Of a stretch of DNA of 64,000 bases, positions 61,786-64,000 are shown piece by piece. Position 1 is the first letter of the stretch. Each line of letters opens with the position of its first letter. The notes under the pieces were generated by a model. It worked only from the letters and a program-made list of their open reading frames with translations. It ran no database searches and was not told the DNA's origin. This stretch comes from Microbacterium testaceum StLB037 (GTDB lineage Bacteria > Actinomycetota > Actinomycetes > Actinomycetales > Microbacteriaceae). Position numbers and translations under genes: made by a program. The DNA is taken from assembly GCF_008763945.1 (NCBI RefSeq), contig NZ_VTQH01000003.1:248001-312000 (forward strand), read 5' to 3'.

Positions 61786-62154
61786 ATCGCCGACTCGCCC
61801 TCCCCGACACGGATCCGCGGCCTGCGCACGGCTTCTCTCGCCACCGCCGGTGTCGGCGCGGCCATCACCATGGGCGCCCTGGGCCCCTGGTTCACCCCCG
61901 TCATCCTCCTCGTGGCGACGGCGGGAGCGTTGCTGGTCATCTGGCGTACCGATGCGGGCGTCATCGGCGCCCGCGCGATCGTGCCGGTGCTGGCGGTCGT
62001 GGTGGTGCTGACGATCGCGGCGCTACTCGGGCTCGTCGGCGTCCTGCCCTCGGGGTGGGTCTGGGCAGCCCTCGGCGCCTACGCCGTGGCGTGGGGCGAA
62101 TACCTCGTGACGCAGACCCTCGCCCGTTCGCGGGGACTGACGGGCTACCGGTGA
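61786..62154 (+). CDS. Small membrane protein with a likely AUC start codon
   Basis: 122 residues if translation begins at the ATC at 61786, seven bases after a perfect GAAGGAG. Four hydrophobic helices are predicted; the first (ASLATAGVGAAITMGALGPWF) would be cut in half by the only in-frame ATG, at 61870, which has no ribosome binding site. No in-frame ATG or GTG exists between. The family is unknown. The 3' end overlaps a convergent acetyltransferase gene by 10 bp. Confidence 0.65.
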   Translation: MADSPSPTRIRGLRTASLATAGVGAAITMGALGPWFTPVILLVATAGALLVIWRTDAGVIGARAIVPVLAVVVVLTIAALLGLVGVLPSGWVWAALGAYAVAWGEYLVTQTLARSRGLTGYR

Positions 62155-62633
62155 TCCCGGTTCGGCACTGACCGCAGCTCGAGGCACAGGAGTCGCGGCC
62201 GGTCGTCCCAGGAGGGGACGACCTCGAACCCCGCGGCGAGGTACATGCGCAGGGCGGGACCGCGCCAGTCCCATACGGACAGGCGCACGGGTCGCGCGGC
62301 CCCGTCGAGTGCGGAGGACAGTAACGCTGAACCGACGCCTCGCCCTCGAACCAGCGGATCCGTCCAGAAACGCGAGATGTCCGTGCCCCCGGGTGTGGTC
62401 GACGCGACGACGAGCCCCACGTCGGTGCCGTCGAGAGTCGCGACGAGAACGCGGCGCCCCATGAACGAAGCGGCAGGGTCGTCGATCTCGCGGGCGTACC
62501 GTGCCGGGAACGCCTCGTCAGCGAGCCCACGCTCGACCTTCTCGGCCTCCGTCTGACCCAGGTACGCGCCGACGAGTTCGCCGACGGGCACAGCGTCCCG
62601 GGGGAAGACCGCGGTGCGGACGACGAGGCTCAC
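62145..62633 (-). CDS. GNAT-family N-acetyltransferase
   Basis: 162 residues. The acetyl-CoA binding loop is RFWTDPLVRGRGVGSALLSSAL, and LSVWDWRGPALRMYLAAGFEVV is the C-terminal motif. Substrate unknown. No operon partner is apparent. Confidence 0.9.
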   Translation of the reverse strand: MSLVVRTAVFPRDAVPVGELVGAYLGQTEAEKVERGLADEAFPARYAREIDDPAASFMGRRVLVATLDGTDVGLVVASTTPGGTDISRFWTDPLVRGRGVGSALLSSALDGAARPVRLSVWDWRGPALRMYLAAGFEVVPSWDDRPRLLCLELRSVPNRDHR

Positions 62634-62651
62634 CCTTCCAGCGTAGATACG

Positions 62652-62697
62652 CCGAACGGACCCGGATGCCGGGGAATCGGCATCCGGGCCCGTTCGG
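62652..62697 (-). terminator. Terminator after the luciferase-like gene
   Basis: CCGAACGGACCCGGATGCCG and CGGCATCCGGGCCCGTTCGG pair with one mismatch. It lies 9 bp past the stop of the gene ending at 62706 and carries the GGATGCC/GGCATCC core. Confidence 0.85.
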
Positions 62698-62705
62698 GGC
62701 TTCGC

Positions 62706-63740
62706 TCAGACCGTCGCGAGCGTCGACTGCCAGCCGAGGGCGGGAGCCACGTGCTTCGCGAAGTTCTCGACGAGGCGGAGGTTGAACTCCACGCCCATCT
62801 GCGAGGGGATCGTGAGCATGAGCGTGTCGGCGCTCATCACGGCGGCGTCGTTCTGCAGTTGCTCGACGAGGCGGTCGGGGGTGGCCGCGTACGTCTTGCC
62901 GAAGGTCGAGCGCATGCCGTCGATCACGCCGATCTGGTCGCTCCCGGCCGACCCGCCGAAGTACATCTCGTCTTCGGCCGTGACGATCGGGAAGATGCTG
63001 CGACTGACCGAGGTGCGCGGCTCGCCCTCGTGACCGGCCGCGCGCCACGCGGTGCGGAACGCGTCGAGCTGCTGCGCCTGAAGCAGGTCGAAGGGGGTGC
63101 CGTCGGCCTCGGTGAGCAGGGTCGACGACATGAGATTGACGCCGAGGCGTCCCGCCCACTCGGCGGTCGCCGTGGTGCCGGCGCCCCACCAGATGCGCTT
63201 GCGCAGCCCCGGGGAATGCGGCTCGATGCGCTGCAGGCCCGCGCCGCCTCCGAAGGGGCTCATCGGGTCGCGTTCGGCGAGACCCTCGCCGTCGATCGCG
63301 CGCAGGAACAGGTCGAAGTGCTCACGAGCGATATCGCCGCCGCGGGGATCCTGCGACCCGGTGTAACCGAACGCCTCGTAGCCGCGGACGACGGTCTCGG
63401 GTGACCCACGGCTCACGCCGAGGGCGAGTCGGTTGCCGCTGATCAGGTCGACGGATGCCGCCTCCTCGGCGAGCATGAGCGGGTTCTCGTACCGCATGTC
63501 GATGACACCGGTGCCGACCTCGATGCGCGAGGTGCGGGCGGCGATCGCGGCGAGCAGGGGCATGGGGGCGGCCTGCTGGCGGGCGAAGTGGTGCACGCGG
63601 AACGAGACGCCGTTGACCCCGAGGTCGTCCATGCCCTGGGCGAGGTCGATCGCCTGGAGCATCGAGTCGCCGGCGGTCAGCTGGCGACCACCGCCGAGGG
63701 GGCCGTAGTGGCCGAAGGAGAGGGTGCCGAAAGAGCGCAT
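62706..63740 (-). CDS. LLM-class flavin-dependent oxidoreductase
   Basis: 344 residues with the bacterial luciferase-like TIM barrel. Features are LGVNGVSFRVHHFARQQAAPMPLLAAIAARTSRIEVGTGV, RYENPLMLAEEAASVDLISGNRLALGVSRGSPE and WWGAGTTATAEWAGRLGVNLMSSTLL. The flavin (FMN or F420) and the substrate are unknown. It is divergent from the partial gene at 63832, with 91 bp between. Confidence 0.92.
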   Translation of the reverse strand: MRSFGTLSFGHYGPLGGGRQLTAGDSMLQAIDLAQGMDDLGVNGVSFRVHHFARQQAAPMPLLAAIAARTSRIEVGTGVIDMRYENPLMLAEEAASVDLISGNRLALGVSRGSPETVVRGYEAFGYTGSQDPRGGDIAREHFDLFLRAIDGEGLAERDPMSPFGGGAGLQRIEPHSPGLRKRIWWGAGTTATAEWAGRLGVNLMSSTLLTEADGTPFDLLQAQQLDAFRTAWRAAGHEGEPRTSVSRSIFPIVTAEDEMYFGGSAGSDQIGVIDGMRSTFGKTYAATPDRLVEQLQNDAAVMSADTLMLTIPSQMGVEFNLRLVENFAKHVAPALGWQSTLATV

Positions 63741-63831
63741 GACCCTTGTAACGCCGAGGGCGGCGATCTATTCCGGCGCATATACCGGGACGGCGGCCCC
63801 GACCCGCGAGAGGTGTGGAACCATTCAGGAC

Positions 63832-64000
63832 ATGGACGATGACGTGCGCGAGGAGCTGCGCCTCCTGCGCGCGCGGGCGTACGGCCCCGGGGCCGACATC
63901 GTCGACGACCCGATCGCGGTGGCCCGACTGAGCGACCTCGAGGAGCGCGAGCGGCAGGAGCGGCTTCCTCCCGCGCCGCGACAGGTTCCGGCACAGGCCG
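63832..64000 (+). CDS. Unknown protein (3' end outside window)
   Basis: The frame from ATG 63832 is open to the edge (56 complete codons). The visible part is highly charged and helical (DDDVREELRLLRARAYGPGAD, then DDPIAVARLSDLEERERQERL), like short coiled-coil hypothetical proteins of Microbacteriaceae. No function can be assigned from this fragment. Confidence 0.65.
   Translation, partial: MDDDVREELRLLRARAYGPGADIVDDPIAVARLSDLEERERQERLPPAPRQVPAQA

Noticed and set aside
1..64000. tRNA, rRNA or insertion sequences
   Set aside because: I found no cloverleaf-like sequence, rRNA segment or transposase motif in any intergenic region or frame I read. A tRNA scan would settle this.

Overview
This window is 64 kb of GC-rich chromosomal DNA from an actinobacterium. 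The gene content points to Microbacteriaceae, most likely Microbacterium: an actinobacterial NusG with an acidic N-terminal extension, cydABDC, an AbiEi/DUF559 protein family, a DUF222/HNH remnant, and the recurring GGATGCC/GGCATCC heptamer. The genus is inferred; there is no rRNA here to confirm it. I see no tRNA, rRNA, insertion sequence, CRISPR array or prophage. Dense operons with 4-bp stop/start overlaps dominate.

Layout. 1-3.4 kb: the end of nusG, then rplK-rplA; the two are separated by a DUF559 nuclease-like gene bracketed by two copies of a nested palindrome. 3.5-5.9 kb: a polar amino-acid (cystine-type) ABC importer. 5.9-10 kb: nitronate monooxygenase, acylphosphatase, a divergent lysE/lysG pair and a quinone-oxidoreductase-like enzyme. 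10-13.5 kb: a drug efflux/MarR pair with tandem operators, a YqaJ-type nuclease, and a siderophore-interacting protein behind an iron box. 13.5-14.8 kb: a second DUF559 gene bracketed by a different nested palindrome. 14.9-16.2 kb: rplJ-rplL with a leader/attenuator. 16.4-21.1 kb: a giant sortase-anchored nuclease/5'-nucleotidase. 21-26.2 kb: a LacI regulator and a sugar ABC importer without its own ATPase. 26-35.5 kb: DUF305/DUF3105 pair, two MFS transporters, PAP2 phosphatase, HerA-like ATPase and an NAD-binding protein.

35.6-43.8 kb: an almost complete molybdenum cofactor and molybdate uptake cluster (mog-moaE; moaA-moeB-moeA-moaC-moaD; a TOBE regulator; modABC). 43.8-49.7 kb: cytochrome bd oxidase and its CydDC exporter. 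49.8-52 kb: PadR regulator and copper homeostasis genes (copZ, csoR). 52-55.7 kb: ABC exporter and two-component system. 55.7-64 kb: bifunctional nuclease, gnd, rnhA, an epimerase, a DUF222 remnant, small membrane proteins, a GNAT-ABM-SnoaL fusion, a GNAT protein, a luciferase-like oxidoreductase and the start of an unknown gene.

The most unusual signal is a set of nested palindromes. Each has four copies of a short unit, two direct copies per arm, with a fixed start-to-start spacing of usually 19 bp (18 or 13 bp in two families). The unit sequence differs by family, but the geometry is kept. Two families bracket a DUF559 gene at both ends, and others are solitary or tandem. This looks like a family of small elements linked to DUF559 proteins, each with its own recognition unit. 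That link is inference and is set out in the findings.
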